This document shows positions 6,336 to 14,533 of a stretch of 34,315 nt of DNA, one piece after another; the stretch's first letter is position 1; each line of letters begins with the position of its first letter. The translations under genes were made by a program, and so were the position numbers. The DNA lies in the NCBI GenBank assembly GCA_964370855.1, contig CAYJMF010000050.1, positions 1 to 34,315 of the forward strand, in the 5' to 3' direction. The notes below the pieces were generated by a model. It saw only the letters and a list, made by a program, of their open reading frames with translations, was not told the DNA's origin and made no database searches. The DNA comes from JAKLKS01 sp964370855 (GTDB lineage Bacteria > Planctomycetota > JAJSAM01 > JAKLKS01).

Positions 6336-8330
6336 ATGATCGACGTCGCCTCCGTCCTCTCCCCCGGCGGGCCCCTCGCGGGCGCCCTCGACCGGTTCGA
6401 GGATCGGGCGGAGCAGAGGACCATGGCCGCCGCCGTGGACCGGGTGATGCGCGAGGGCGGCCGGCTCCTCGTCGAGGCCGGCACCGGCGTCGGCAAGTCC
6501 TTCGCCTACCTCGTCCCCGCCGTGGCCGCCGCGGCGGAGCGGGGGGAGAAGGTCGTCGTCGCGACCCACACCCTGGCCCTCCAGGACCAGCTCCTCCACA
6601 AGGACGTCCCCGTCCTCCTCCGCAACCTCCCGGCGGAGTTCTCCGTCGTCCTCGCCAAGGGGCGGAACAACTACGTCTGCCTCCGCCGCCTCCGCACCGC
6701 CCGCGAGGAGGCGGCGGAGCTCCTCCCCCACATGGAGGAGCGGGAGGCCGTGGAGCGCATCCACCGGTGGGCCGCGGACACCCGCGACGGCACCCGCCAG
6801 TCCCTCGACTTCGAGCCCCCCCGCCACGTCTGGTCGAAGGTGCAGGCCGAGGCCGGCAACTGCCTCGGGCGGCGCTGCGACTTCTACGACGCCTGCCACT
6901 ACCAGGCCGGGAAGCGGCGGCTCCAGAACGCCGACCTCATCATCGCCAACCACGCCTTCCTCTTCGCCGACATGGCGCTGCGCGCCGCCGGGTCCCAGCT
7001 CCTCCCCGACTACGCCCACCTCGTCCTCGACGAGGCCCACGAGGTCGAGGAGGTGGCCGGCGAGCATCTCGGGATCCGCGTGAGCGCCTTCGCCGTCACC
7101 CATCTCCTCGGCGGCCTCCACGGGAGGGACGGGAAGGGGCTGCTGCGGGCCTTCGACGCCCCCGAGGAGGACGTGCGCCTCGTGCGCGCCTGCCGCGAGG
7201 CGGCGGAGGAGTTCTTCGCGGAGACCGGCGACTGGGCGCGACAGCAGGAGTCGGGCTCCGGCTCGACCCGCATGCGGACGCCGCGCTTCGAGGGGCAGGG
7301 GCTCTCCCTCGCCCTCGACCGGCTGGCGGCGGGGCTCCGCGAGCTCTCCCTCCGCGCCCCGTCGAAGGAGCGGGAGATGGAGCTCCAGTCCCAGGCGGAG
7401 CGGTCCGTCGGGTACGCCGCGGCGGTGCGGGAGTTCTGCGCCGTCGGGGATCCGGGCCGCGTCTACTGGATCGAGCGGGAGGGGATGGCGGGGACGAACA
7501 CCACGCTCCTCGGCGCCCCCGTGGAGGTGGGACCGCTCCTCCGGGAGGGTCTCTGGGCGGGGCTCCGCTCCACGGTCCTGACGAGCGCCACCCTCTCCGT
7601 CGGGCGGAACCGGGACTTCACCCCCCTCGCCTCCCGCATCGGGCTCGAGGGGGCCGAGGTCCTCTCCCTCGGATCCCCCTTCGACTTCCGGCGGCAGGCC
7701 CGGCTCGTCCTCCGCGCCGACGTGCCCGACCCGAAGGACGCCGCGGCCTGGGAGGCGGCGGTGGCCCGCGAGGTCCTCCGCTACACCGCGCAGTCCCGCG
7801 GCGGCGCCTTCGTGCTCTTCACCGCCTACGGGACCCTGGAGCGGGTGTTCCGCGCGACGGCCGACGAGCTCGTCGCCGGGGGGCTCGTCCCCATGCGCCA
7901 GGGCGGGGGCATCCCGCGGGAGGCGCTGCTCGAGGCCTTCCGCGCGACCCCCGGCGCCGTGCTCTTCGGGACGAGCACCTTCTGGCAGGGCGTGGACGTG
8001 CCCGGCGACGCGCTCCGCATGGTCATCCTGACGAGGCTCCCCTTCGCCGTGCCGACCCACCCCCTCGTGGAGGCCCGCGCCGAGGCGCTGGAGGCCCGCG
8101 GCCTCGACCCCTTCCGCCACTACCAGCTTCCCCAGGCGGTGCTCCGCCTGAAGCAGGGCTTCGGGCGGCTCATCCGATCCTCCACGGACCGCGGCACCGT
8201 CGTGGTCCTCGACCCGCGCATCCTCCGGAAGAACTACGGGAGGGTGTTCCTCGAATCCCTCCCCGACGCGGAGGTGGTGGTGGAGGGGGGCGGGGAGGCG
8301 GAGGGCGCGGATCCCCCGGCGGGGGGCTAG
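6336..8330 (+). CDS. ATP-dependent DNA helicase, DinG/Rad3 (XPD-like) family
   Basis: 664 residues of a superfamily 2 helicase. The Walker A is VEAGTGVGKS (about residues 46-55), motif Ia is VVATHTLALQDQL, and motif II is LVLDEAHEVEEV (DEAH box). Four cysteines lie in the order expected for an iron-sulfur cluster: one in NNYVCLRRL and three in GNCLGRRCDFYDACHY, followed by NADLIIANHAFLF. The C-terminal helicase lobe shows AFVLFTAYGTLERV, FGTSTFWQGVDVPGDALR, TRLPFAVPTHPLVEAR and QGFGRLIRSSTDRGTV. Such enzymes unwind DNA 5'-3' in repair or R-loop and conflict resolution. The length matches DinG/YoaA proteins without an exonuclease domain. Translation should start at ATG 6336 directly at the transcript end. 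Its stop shares CTAG with the convergent mgtE stop. Confidence 0.93.
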   Translation: MIDVASVLSPGGPLAGALDRFEDRAEQRTMAAAVDRVMREGGRLLVEAGTGVGKSFAYLVPAVAAAAERGEKVVVATHTLALQDQLLHKDVPVLLRNLPAEFSVVLAKGRNNYVCLRRLRTAREEAAELLPHMEEREAVERIHRWAADTRDGTRQSLDFEPPRHVWSKVQAEAGNCLGRRCDFYDACHYQAGKRRLQNADLIIANHAFLFADMALRAAGSQLLPDYAHLVLDEAHEVEEVAGEHLGIRVSAFAVTHLLGGLHGRDGKGLLRAFDAPEEDVRLVRACREAAEEFFAETGDWARQQESGSGSTRMRTPRFEGQGLSLALDRLAAGLRELSLRAPSKEREMELQSQAERSVGYAAAVREFCAVGDPGRVYWIEREGMAGTNTTLLGAPVEVGPLLREGLWAGLRSTVLTSATLSVGRNRDFTPLASRIGLEGAEVLSLGSPFDFRRQARLVLRADVPDPKDAAAWEAAVAREVLRYTAQSRGGAFVLFTAYGTLERVFRATADELVAGGLVPMRQGGGIPREALLEAFRATPGAVLFGTSTFWQGVDVPGDALRMVILTRLPFAVPTHPLVEARAEALEARGLDPFRHYQLPQAVLRLKQGFGRLIRSSTDRGTVVVLDPRILRKNYGRVFLESLPDAEVVVEGGGEAEGADPPAGG

Positions 8331-9676
8331 AGCAGCGTCCCCGTCATGAAGGCGCTGGCGAAGGTGAAGTAGATGACGAGGCCCGTGACGTCCACGAGGG
8401 TGGCGACGAACGGGGCGGAGGCGCTGGCCGGGTCGAAGCCGACGCGGCGCAGGAGGAAGGGGAGCATCGAGCCCGCCAGTGTCCCCCAGGTGACCACCCC
8501 CATCACGCTGAACCCCACGGTGAGCCCCACGAGCATGTAGTGGGGCCCGTAGGTGCCGTGCCCGACGGCCTTCTCCGAGGCGAACTGCCAGACGACGATG
8601 CGCAGGAGGCCGATGGCCCCGAGGAACCCGCCGAGGAGCACCCCCGCGGCGAGTTCGCGGCGGACCACGACCCACCAGTCCCGGATGCGCACCTCGCCGA
8701 GGGCCATGGCGCGGATGACCAGGGTGGAGGCCTGGGAGCCGGAGTTTCCGCCGCTGCTCACGATGAGGGGGATGAACAGCGCCAGCACCACGGCCTTGCC
8801 GATCTCGTCCTCGAAGTAGCCCATGGCCGAGGCCGTGAGCATCTCGCCGAGGAAGAGGATGAGGAGCCAGCCCGCCCGCTTGCGGACCATCTCGAGCAGC
8901 GGCGTCCTGAGGTAGGGGCTGTCCAGGGCCTCGGAGCCGCCCATCCGGTGGATGTCCTCCGTCGCCTCCTCCTGCACGACGTCCACGATGTCGTCGTGGG
9001 TCACGATGCCCTTCATGCGGTCCCCGGCGTCGAGCACGGGCATGGCGATGAGGTCGTGCTGGGCGAAGAGGCGGCCCACGGCCTCCTGGTCCGTCTCCTC
9101 GCGCACGGTGACGAGGTCGGTCCGCATCACCTCGCTGACCTTGCGGTCCGCGGGGGCGCAGAAGAGCTCGCGCAGGGAGACCACGCCGAGGAGCTTCTGC
9201 TCCGGGTCGAGGACGTAGGCGTAGTAGAGCATCTCGAGGCGCTCGCGGGCCTGGCGCTGGAGGTAGCGGAGCGCCTCGTCCACGCTCATGTCCGGGCGGA
9301 CCCGCGCGAAGCGGGGGTTCATGAGGCCGCCGGCGTCGTCCTCGGCGAAGGCGAGCAGCGCCGTCACCTCCTTGCGGGAGGCGGGGTCCATGAGGTCGAG
9401 GAGGGATCCGCGGTCGGCGGGATCGGCGGCCTGCACGAGGTCCGTGGCGTCGTCGGGATCGAGGAGCCGCACCCAGGCCTTGCGCTCCGCGGCGGGGAAC
9501 TTGAGCACGAGGTCGCACTGCTCCTGGGGGGAGAGGGAGAGGAAGAACTCCTCCGCCCCGGGGCGGTCGTCCACGAGGCGGAAGCCGTCCACCCGATCGG
9601 CGCCGGCGAGGAGGGGCCAGACCGCGCGGAGGTCCTCCTCGGTGAAGCGCTCGTCGGGGTCGCGGGCGGGATCCAT
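8327..9676 (-). CDS. mgtE: MgtE-type magnesium transporter/channel
   Basis: 449 residues, the full length for MgtE. Order: cytoplasmic superhelical N domain (about residues 15-140, with FLSLSPQEQCDLVLKFPA and DPDDATDLVQ), two CBS repeats (MNPRFARVRPDMSVDEALRY and VMRTDLVTVREETDQEAVGR), a connecting plug helix, then about five membrane helices from LLILFLGEMLTASAMGYF onward. The pore signature GGNSGSQASTLVIRAMALGE is present. MgtE takes up Mg2+ (and Co2+) down the membrane potential and is gated by Mg2+ bound in the N/CBS part. The ATG begins 10 nt after a TACGAT hexamer, so the leader is very short. The gene ends tail-to-tail with the helicase gene; the tetranucleotide CTAG at 8327-8330 encodes both stops. 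Confidence 0.93.
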   Translation of the reverse strand: MDPARDPDERFTEEDLRAVWPLLAGADRVDGFRLVDDRPGAEEFFLSLSPQEQCDLVLKFPAAERKAWVRLLDPDDATDLVQAADPADRGSLLDLMDPASRKEVTALLAFAEDDAGGLMNPRFARVRPDMSVDEALRYLQRQARERLEMLYYAYVLDPEQKLLGVVSLRELFCAPADRKVSEVMRTDLVTVREETDQEAVGRLFAQHDLIAMPVLDAGDRMKGIVTHDDIVDVVQEEATEDIHRMGGSEALDSPYLRTPLLEMVRKRAGWLLILFLGEMLTASAMGYFEDEIGKAVVLALFIPLIVSSGGNSGSQASTLVIRAMALGEVRIRDWWVVVRRELAAGVLLGGFLGAIGLLRIVVWQFASEKAVGHGTYGPHYMLVGLTVGFSVMGVVTWGTLAGSMLPFLLRRVGFDPASASAPFVATLVDVTGLVIYFTFASAFMTGTLL

Positions 9677-9742
9677 GGAAGCGGGGATCGTACGCCGGTC
9701 CCCGGCGGCCCTTTCGAGGAACTTCGCCGGGGAACGGACCCG

Positions 9743-9748
9743 TATGAT
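9743..9748 (+). promoter_or_regulatory. -10 element for the first PilZ gene
   Basis: TATGAT lies 32 nt before the ATG at 9781, with GGTGAGGAGG just before the start. This gene therefore has a short leader with a good ribosome-binding site, unlike the leaderless genes. Confidence 0.45.
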
Positions 9749-9780
9749 GACGGGATTCCAGGAACGGTGAGGAGGCGGCC

Positions 9781-10089
9781 ATGGCCGGCGACAAGAGGCG
9801 GTTCCCGAGGGTCCAGAGCCTGAACATCGTGGCCGACAGGGGGCGCGTGTTCCGCACCCTCGACCTCTCCCGCGAGGGGATGCTCCTCGAGATGGACATC
9901 CCGACGCCCCTCGGCACGAGCATCGTCGTGGACCTCGCCCTCGGCGAGATCGTCCTCGAGGTGAAGGGGGAGGTCGTCCGCCACGTCCCCCAGGAGGGCG
10001 GGCGCACCGGCGTGGGCATCCGGTTCGATCGCCTCTCCCCCCGCTCCGAGCGCCACATCCGGGAGTTCCTCCTCAAGAGGGACTCGTAG
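9781..10089 (+). CDS. Single-domain PilZ protein (c-di-GMP binding), copy 1
   Basis: 102 residues, one PilZ domain. Both c-di-GMP contact motifs are intact: R6-x-x-x-R10 in DKRRFPRVQ and D-x-S-x-x-G in TLDLSREGMLLEM. The end GVGIRFDRLSPRSERHIREFL is the usual closing strand and helix. Single-domain PilZ proteins are receivers that change a partner's activity when c-di-GMP rises (motility, polysaccharide, surface growth). The ATG has a strong GAGGAGG site. The next gene is a close paralogue. The stretch between them holds a small GGGGGTGCACCCCC hairpin (10097-10110) and a new TACAAT promoter, so the pair is probably not one operon. Confidence 0.88.
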   Translation: MAGDKRRFPRVQSLNIVADRGRVFRTLDLSREGMLLEMDIPTPLGTSIVVDLALGEIVLEVKGEVVRHVPQEGGRTGVGIRFDRLSPRSERHIREFLLKRDS

Positions 10090-10123
10090 CGTCCGCGGGG
10101 GTGCACCCCCTCCCCGCCGGCGC

Positions 10124-10129
10124 TACAAT
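10124..10129 (+). promoter_or_regulatory. -10 element for the second PilZ gene
   Basis: TACAAT (in GCTACAATG) precedes a roughly 55-nt leader that ends in GGAGGAGG before the ATG at 10191. Confidence 0.4.
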
Positions 10130-10190
10130 GGGGGCGTCCCGGATCGGCGCCGCGCGCCGCCGGCGCGTCGGGCGCCGGAGGAGGTGCGCC

Positions 10191-10508
10191 ATGGCGAACA
10201 ACCGCAGGAAGTCCCCCCGCATCCACAGCCTCAACTTCGTGGCCGAGGAGGGGAGGATGTTCCGGACCCTCGACGTCTCCCCCGAGGGGATGTACCTCGA
10301 GATGGGGGCGCCTCCCCCGCTGGGAACCCGCCTCGACCTCCACGTCGCCTTCGGGGAGGAGATCGTGAGGCTCCCGGGGATGGTGGTCCGCCACGAGCTC
10401 CTCGGCATCGGCCGGGTCGGCGTCGGGATCCGCTTCGAGGAGCTCGACGCCCCCGCCCGCCGTGCCGTCCGGGAGCACGTGGAATCGAAGAAGGCCGTGA
10501 AGGGGTAG
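10191..10508 (+). CDS. Single-domain PilZ protein (c-di-GMP binding), copy 2
   Basis: 105 residues, paralogous to the preceding protein along its whole length (FRTLDxSxEGMxLEM and GVGIRFxxL shared). R6-x-x-x-R10 (RKSPR) and D-x-S-x-x-G (DVSPEG) are both kept, so c-di-GMP binding is expected. ATG 10191 is chosen over the in-frame start at 10101 because GGAGGAGG lies directly upstream and the domain begins right after it. The last codons and stop form the left arm and loop of a 13-bp hairpin that continues past the gene. The copies differ most in the central strands, which may give different partner specificity. Confidence 0.88.
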   Translation: MANNRRKSPRIHSLNFVAEEGRMFRTLDVSPEGMYLEMGAPPPLGTRLDLHVAFGEEIVRLPGMVVRHELLGIGRVGVGIRFEELDAPARRAVREHVESKKAVKG

Positions 10509-10523
10509 CGCCCCTTCACGGCC
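10493..10523. terminator. Perfect hairpin between convergent PilZ and dehydrogenase genes
   Basis: A 13-bp perfect stem (GGCCGTGAAGGGG and its complement) encloses the 5-nt loop TAGCG. The PilZ stop codon sits in the loop. It lies between convergent genes and could serve both strands. No T-tract follows. Confidence 0.6.
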
Positions 10524-10580
10524 TCCCGGTCCGCGGCGGGGACGGCCGGGACGATCGCGGGCGCGGCCGCGGGGCCGCCG

Positions 10581-11636
10581 CTACCTCTTCTTCCGGCCCT
10601 CGGCGATGATCTCCTCGGCGAGGTGGTCCGCCGCCTCCGCCGTGGTGATGTCCTTCGCGCGGCTGATCTCGAGGATCTGCTTGAGGGTCCCGTAGATGCC
10701 CTCGACCTTCCTGTTCGAGGCGGCCTCGTCGTAGCCGCCGGGGACCAGCTCGTAGGAGACGTTGATGACGCCGCCGGCGTTGATGACGTAGTCCGGCGCG
10801 TAGGCGATGTTCCGCTTCTTCAGCTCCGCCCCGTGGCGCGGCTCGTGGAGGACGTTGTTGGAGGCGCCGGCCACGATGCGGCACTTGAACTGCGGGATGG
10901 TCTTGTCGTTGATGACCGCGCCGAGCGCGCAGGGGGCGAAGACGTCCATCTCGCGGCTGTAGATCTCGTCGGGCCCGCACACCGAGGCCCCGAGCTCCTT
11001 GGCGGCGTACTCGACCTTCTCCCGGTTCACGTCGCAGACGATGAGTTTGCAGCCGGCCTCCCTGAGGCGCTGGCCGAGGTAGTAGCCCACGTGGCCGACG
11101 CCCTGGATGCCGACGGTGATCCCCTTGAGGCTCTTCTTCTTCATCACCTCCTCGACGAATGCCTTGATGCCGAGGAAGGTGCCGTAGGCGGTGTAGGGGG
11201 AGGGGTCGCCGGAGCCGCCCTCCGCGCGGGAGCGGCCGGTCACCCACTTCGTCCTCTCCCGGATCCACTCCATGTCGGCGACGGAGGTGCCGACATCCTC
11301 GGCGGTGATGTACTTCCCCTTGAAGGAGTCCACGAACTCGCCCATGGCGTGGAAGATCTCCGCCTTCTTCTGGGTCGCCGGGTCGCCGATGATGATGGAC
11401 TTCCCGCCGCCGAGGCCGGTGCGGGCGACGGCGGACTTGTAGGTCATGCCGCGGGAGAGGCGGAGCACGTCCGTGAGGGCCTCGTCCTCGCTCTTGTAGG
11501 GCCACATCCGGAGGCCGCCCAGGGCGGGGCCGAGGGTCGTGTCGTGGACGGAGATGATGGCCTTGAACCCGATGGACGGGTCCTCGGCCTTGAGGACCTT
11601 CTCGTACCTCTCCACGGGGATGGTGGTGATCTTCAT
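10581..11636 (-). CDS. Leucine/valine-type amino acid dehydrogenase (Glu/Leu/Phe/Val family)
   Basis: 351 residues. It catalyses NAD+-dependent oxidative deamination of a branched-chain or aromatic L-amino acid to the 2-oxo acid. The N-terminal catalytic domain carries GPALGGLRMWPYKSEDEALT, LRLSRGMTYKSAVA and TGLGGGKS, with lysines near residues 67 and 79 as the expected substrate-binding and catalytic residues. Next comes DPSPYTAYGTFLGI. The Rossmann half begins GITVGIQGVGHVGYYLGQRL (G-x-G-x-x-G), and the family's GASNNVL and PDYVINAGGVINVSYE follow. Length and motifs fit leucine dehydrogenase best, but phenylalanine dehydrogenases look similar. It is monocistronic and leftward. A possible -10 (GATACT, 11728-11723) and GGAG before the ATG suggest a leader of about 80 nt. 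Confidence 0.9.
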   Translation of the reverse strand: MKITTIPVERYEKVLKAEDPSIGFKAIISVHDTTLGPALGGLRMWPYKSEDEALTDVLRLSRGMTYKSAVARTGLGGGKSIIIGDPATQKKAEIFHAMGEFVDSFKGKYITAEDVGTSVADMEWIRERTKWVTGRSRAEGGSGDPSPYTAYGTFLGIKAFVEEVMKKKSLKGITVGIQGVGHVGYYLGQRLREAGCKLIVCDVNREKVEYAAKELGASVCGPDEIYSREMDVFAPCALGAVINDKTIPQFKCRIVAGASNNVLHEPRHGAELKKRNIAYAPDYVINAGGVINVSYELVPGGYDEAASNRKVEGIYGTLKQILEISRAKDITTAEAADHLAEEIIAEGRKKR

Positions 11637-11833
11637 GGAAGCGCTCCGTTTCTGGCGGCCTGCCGGTGCCCGTCGGGATCCCGCCGCCCGCGTTCCCTGA
11701 ACGGGGCGGTTCCGAGGGCCCGAGTATCGGACGCCCCGGGACCCCCGGGGAGCAGTAAACGACCGGCGCCCGTGACGGGGGAACCGGGAAGGAGAGGGAT
11801 GGGACTTGACTCCGCGTCCCGGCGCCCGTCCGC

Positions 11834-14377
11834 TCACCCGGCGCCGCCGCCCCCCGCCGCCGCCACCTTCTCCATGGACATCGTGCCGCGGCACTTGGGG
11901 TACCCGGAGCAGCCCGCGAAGGGGCCCCGGCGGCTCATGCGGATCATCATGGGCTTGCCGCACTCGGGGCAGGGGACGCCGGCCTCCTTCGGCTCGGCGC
12001 GCTTCGTCTTCTCGGCGCCGGGGAGGTCCTTGGCGTTCTTGCACTTCGGGTAGGCGGAGCAGGCGATGAAGGGGCCGCGGCGGCCCATGCGGGCCACCAT
12101 GTCGGACCCGCACTTGTCGCACTTCTCCGTCACCTCGGGCATCTCGATGGGCTTGCCGTCCTGGTCCACGTCCTTGGCGTTCTTGCACTCCGGGTAGCCC
12201 GTGCAGGCGAGGAACCGGCCGCGGCGGCCCCAGCGGAGCACCATGGGCTTCCCGCACTTCGCGCAGACGTGGTCCGTCGCCTCCGCCGCGGGGACGGCCT
12301 CCCCGTCGGCGCCGACCTTCCGCGTGCTCTTGCACTCCGGGTAGGCGGAGCAGCCGAGGAACTCCCTCCCCTTCCAGACCTTCCGCACCATGTGGCTCCC
12401 GCACTTCTCGCAGGGCGGCGTGCCCTCCGGCGCGGGGAGGTCCTTGATGGGCTTCATGCCCTTCTTCGCCCGGGCGAGGTCCCGGGAGAAGTCGGCCCAG
12501 AACTCCTCGAGGACCTTCTTCCAGGGGATGCGCGCCTCCTCGACCTCGTCCAGCTCCTGTTCCATGTGGGAGGAGTACTTGACGTTGATGACGTCGTCGA
12601 AGAAGGGCACCAGGAGGTCGTTCACCACCTCGCCGAGCGCCGTCGGGCGGAAGCGGGTCTTCTCCTTGCCCACGTAGTTGCGATCCACGATGGTCGAGAT
12701 GATGGCGGCATAGGTCGAGGGGCGGCCGATGCCCTCCTTCTCGAGGGTCTTGACGAGGGAGGCCTCGGTGAAGCGCGGCGGGGGCTGGGTCTCGTGGCGG
12801 TCGGAGCGGATGCCGCGGTCCTCCACGGCCTCGCCCTGCGCGAGGGGCGGGAGCTCGGCGTCCTCCTTCTCGCCCTTGATCGGCCACGCGCGGCGCCAGC
12901 CGTCGAAGACCGGGGTGCGGCCGCGGGCCTCGAAGGCGCAGCCTTCGATCCCGGCGGGCTCGATGCGGACCACCGTCACATCGGTCTCCGAGGGGGTCAT
13001 CTGGCAGGCCATGAAGCGGCGCCAGATGAGCTCGTAGAGGCGGGCCTCGTCGCGCTCGAGGTGCTTCGCCGCCTTCTCCGGGGTGAGGGCGGGGTCCGTG
13101 GGGCGGACGGCCTCGTGGGCCTCCTGCGCCCGCTTGCCCGCCTTGAAGCGGTTCGGCGACGCGGGGAGGTAGCGCTCCCCGAAGAGCTTCCCGATGGCCT
13201 CGCGGCCGGAGCGGACGGCGTCGTCGCTCAGCGCCACGGAGTCGGTCCTCATGTAGGTGATGAGGGCGGTCGGGCCGTCCTCCCCCATCTCTACGCCCTG
13301 GTAGAGGCGCTGCGCGACTCCCATGGTCCGCTTGGCGGAGAAGTGGAGGCGGATGGAGGCCTGCTGCTGCAGGGTCGAGGTGGTGAAGGGGGGAGGCGCC
13401 CGCTCGGTCTTGCGGTCGAGCGCCACGGAGGCGACGCGGAAGGCGGCGTCCTCGAGGCGCGCGAGGAGGGCGGCGGCGGCGGCCTCCTCGGCGAGGGCCG
13501 GCTTCCCGCCGTCGAGCTCGACGAGGGTCGCCGGGAACTCCCCCGGGGCGAAGGGGACGGGCGGCTGCTTCCCGTCCTCGCCGACGGGCGGGACCGGGGG
13601 GGTGGGCGGCGAGCCCTCCTTCGCGAAACGGGCCTCGACGGTCCAGTAGACCTCGGACTTGAAGGCGCGGATCTCCCGTTCGCGCTCCACGATGATGCGG
13701 AGCGCCACGGACTGCACGCGGCCGGCGGAGAGGCCGGGGCCGGCGTTGCGCCAGAGCAGCGGCGAGAGCTTGTAGCCCATCATCCGGTCGAGGAAGCGCC
13801 GGGCCTGCTGGGCGTCCACCTTGTGCATGTCGAGGGTGCGGGGCTGCTCGAAGGCCCTCGTGATGGCGCCCTTCGTGATCTCGTTGAAGGTGACCCGGGC
13901 CTGGACGTCCTTCGGCACGGCGAGGGCCTCGGAGAGGTGCCAGGCGATGGCCTCCCCCTCCCGGTCCATGTCCGTCGCGAGGTAGACCTTCGGGGCGGAG
14001 GCGGCGAGCTTCCTCAGCTCGGCCACGACCTTCTTCTTGGAGGCGATGATCTCGTAGGTCGCCTCGAAGCCGTCGTCGGGGTCGAAGCCGAACTCGCTCC
14101 CGGGGAGGTCGCGGACGTGGCCCATGGAGGCCTTCACGACGTAGTCGCGGCCGAGGTACTTGTTGATGGTCTTCGCCTTGGCCGGGGATTCCACGACGAC
14201 GAGGTTCTTCCCGGTGCGGGGGACGGCGCGTGCGGGTGCGCGCTTCGCCGCGGGCTTCGCGGCGGCGGCCTTGACGGCGGTCTTCTTCGCCGCGGGCTTA
14301 GCGGCGGATTCCCCCGCTTCCGCGGCGGGGCGCGCGGGCTTCTTCTTCGTCGCGGTCGTCTTCTTCTTCGCGGGCAT
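11834..14377 (-). CDS. topA: DNA topoisomerase I with H1-like N-terminal tail
   Basis: 847 residues, type IA topoisomerase, which relaxes negative supercoils through a 5'-phosphotyrosine. Residues 2-56 form a Lys/Ala/Pro tail (AKKKTTATKKK, AAKPAAKKTAVKAAAAKPAA) unlike the compact starts of most TopA proteins. The toprim domain begins NLVVVESPAKAKTINKYLG and contains YLATDMDREGEAIAWHL. The active-site tyrosine is in LITYMRTDSVAL. PSTYAAIISTIVDRNYV is the later core motif. Four C-terminal C4 zinc ribbons are visible, e.g. CEKCGSHMVRKVWKGREFLG and CPECGKPMMIRMSRRGPFAG. ATG 14377 is preferred to the TTG five codons upstream because GGGAGC is correctly spaced. A -35/-10 pair lies at 14430-14402. 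The 197-bp gap downstream, before the dehydrogenase gene, shows only the dehydrogenase's putative -10. Confidence 0.95.
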   Translation of the reverse strand: MPAKKKTTATKKKPARPAAEAGESAAKPAAKKTAVKAAAAKPAAKRAPARAVPRTGKNLVVVESPAKAKTINKYLGRDYVVKASMGHVRDLPGSEFGFDPDDGFEATYEIIASKKKVVAELRKLAASAPKVYLATDMDREGEAIAWHLSEALAVPKDVQARVTFNEITKGAITRAFEQPRTLDMHKVDAQQARRFLDRMMGYKLSPLLWRNAGPGLSAGRVQSVALRIIVEREREIRAFKSEVYWTVEARFAKEGSPPTPPVPPVGEDGKQPPVPFAPGEFPATLVELDGGKPALAEEAAAAALLARLEDAAFRVASVALDRKTERAPPPFTTSTLQQQASIRLHFSAKRTMGVAQRLYQGVEMGEDGPTALITYMRTDSVALSDDAVRSGREAIGKLFGERYLPASPNRFKAGKRAQEAHEAVRPTDPALTPEKAAKHLERDEARLYELIWRRFMACQMTPSETDVTVVRIEPAGIEGCAFEARGRTPVFDGWRRAWPIKGEKEDAELPPLAQGEAVEDRGIRSDRHETQPPPRFTEASLVKTLEKEGIGRPSTYAAIISTIVDRNYVGKEKTRFRPTALGEVVNDLLVPFFDDVINVKYSSHMEQELDEVEEARIPWKKVLEEFWADFSRDLARAKKGMKPIKDLPAPEGTPPCEKCGSHMVRKVWKGREFLGCSAYPECKSTRKVGADGEAVPAAEATDHVCAKCGKPMVLRWGRRGRFLACTGYPECKNAKDVDQDGKPIEMPEVTEKCDKCGSDMVARMGRRGPFIACSAYPKCKNAKDLPGAEKTKRAEPKEAGVPCPECGKPMMIRMSRRGPFAGCSGYPKCRGTMSMEKVAAAGGGGAG

Positions 14378-14401
14378 CGTGACGGCTCCCAAAGGGCGGG
14401 G

Positions 14402-14430
14402 ATGCTAGGCACGGGACCCCCGCATACCAA
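14402..14430 (-). promoter_or_regulatory. topA promoter
   Basis: On the minus strand TTGGTA (14430-14425) and TAGCAT (14407-14402) are separated by 17 nt. Transcription would begin about 15-20 nt before the ATG, leaving room for the GGGAGC site. A perfect 12-bp palindrome abuts the -35 on its upstream side. Confidence 0.5.
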
Positions 14431-14442
14431 GGAATCGATTCC
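14431..14442. promoter_or_regulatory. GGAATCGATTCC palindrome in the topA/TPR divergent promoter region
   Basis: A perfect 12-bp palindrome touches the -35 of topA and lies about 80 bp upstream of the divergent TPR gene. It could be an operator. No regulator gene is nearby. Confidence 0.3.
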
Positions 14443-14519
14443 GGCTGCCCCCCGGGCCGACGCCCTTCGGGACCTGAATCGACGTGCCTGACAGCCTCGA
14501 TGCGGGACCGGCTACACCG

Positions 14520-14525
14520 TACACT
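14520..14525 (+). promoter_or_regulatory. Leaderless -10 of the TPR lipoprotein-like gene
   Basis: TACACT ends 8 nt before ATG 14534. TACACC at 14513-14518, with a CTGACA -35 19 nt upstream, is an alternative that would give a leader of about 9 nt. Neither leaves space for a ribosome-binding site. Confidence 0.45.
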
Positions 14526-14533
14526 GCCATGTC

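Noticed and set aside
14480..14500. GTGCCTGACAG as a relic of family-A repeat upstream of the TPR gene
   Set aside because: Only the first seven bases match and no palindrome follows. It is better explained as part of a possible CTGACA -35.
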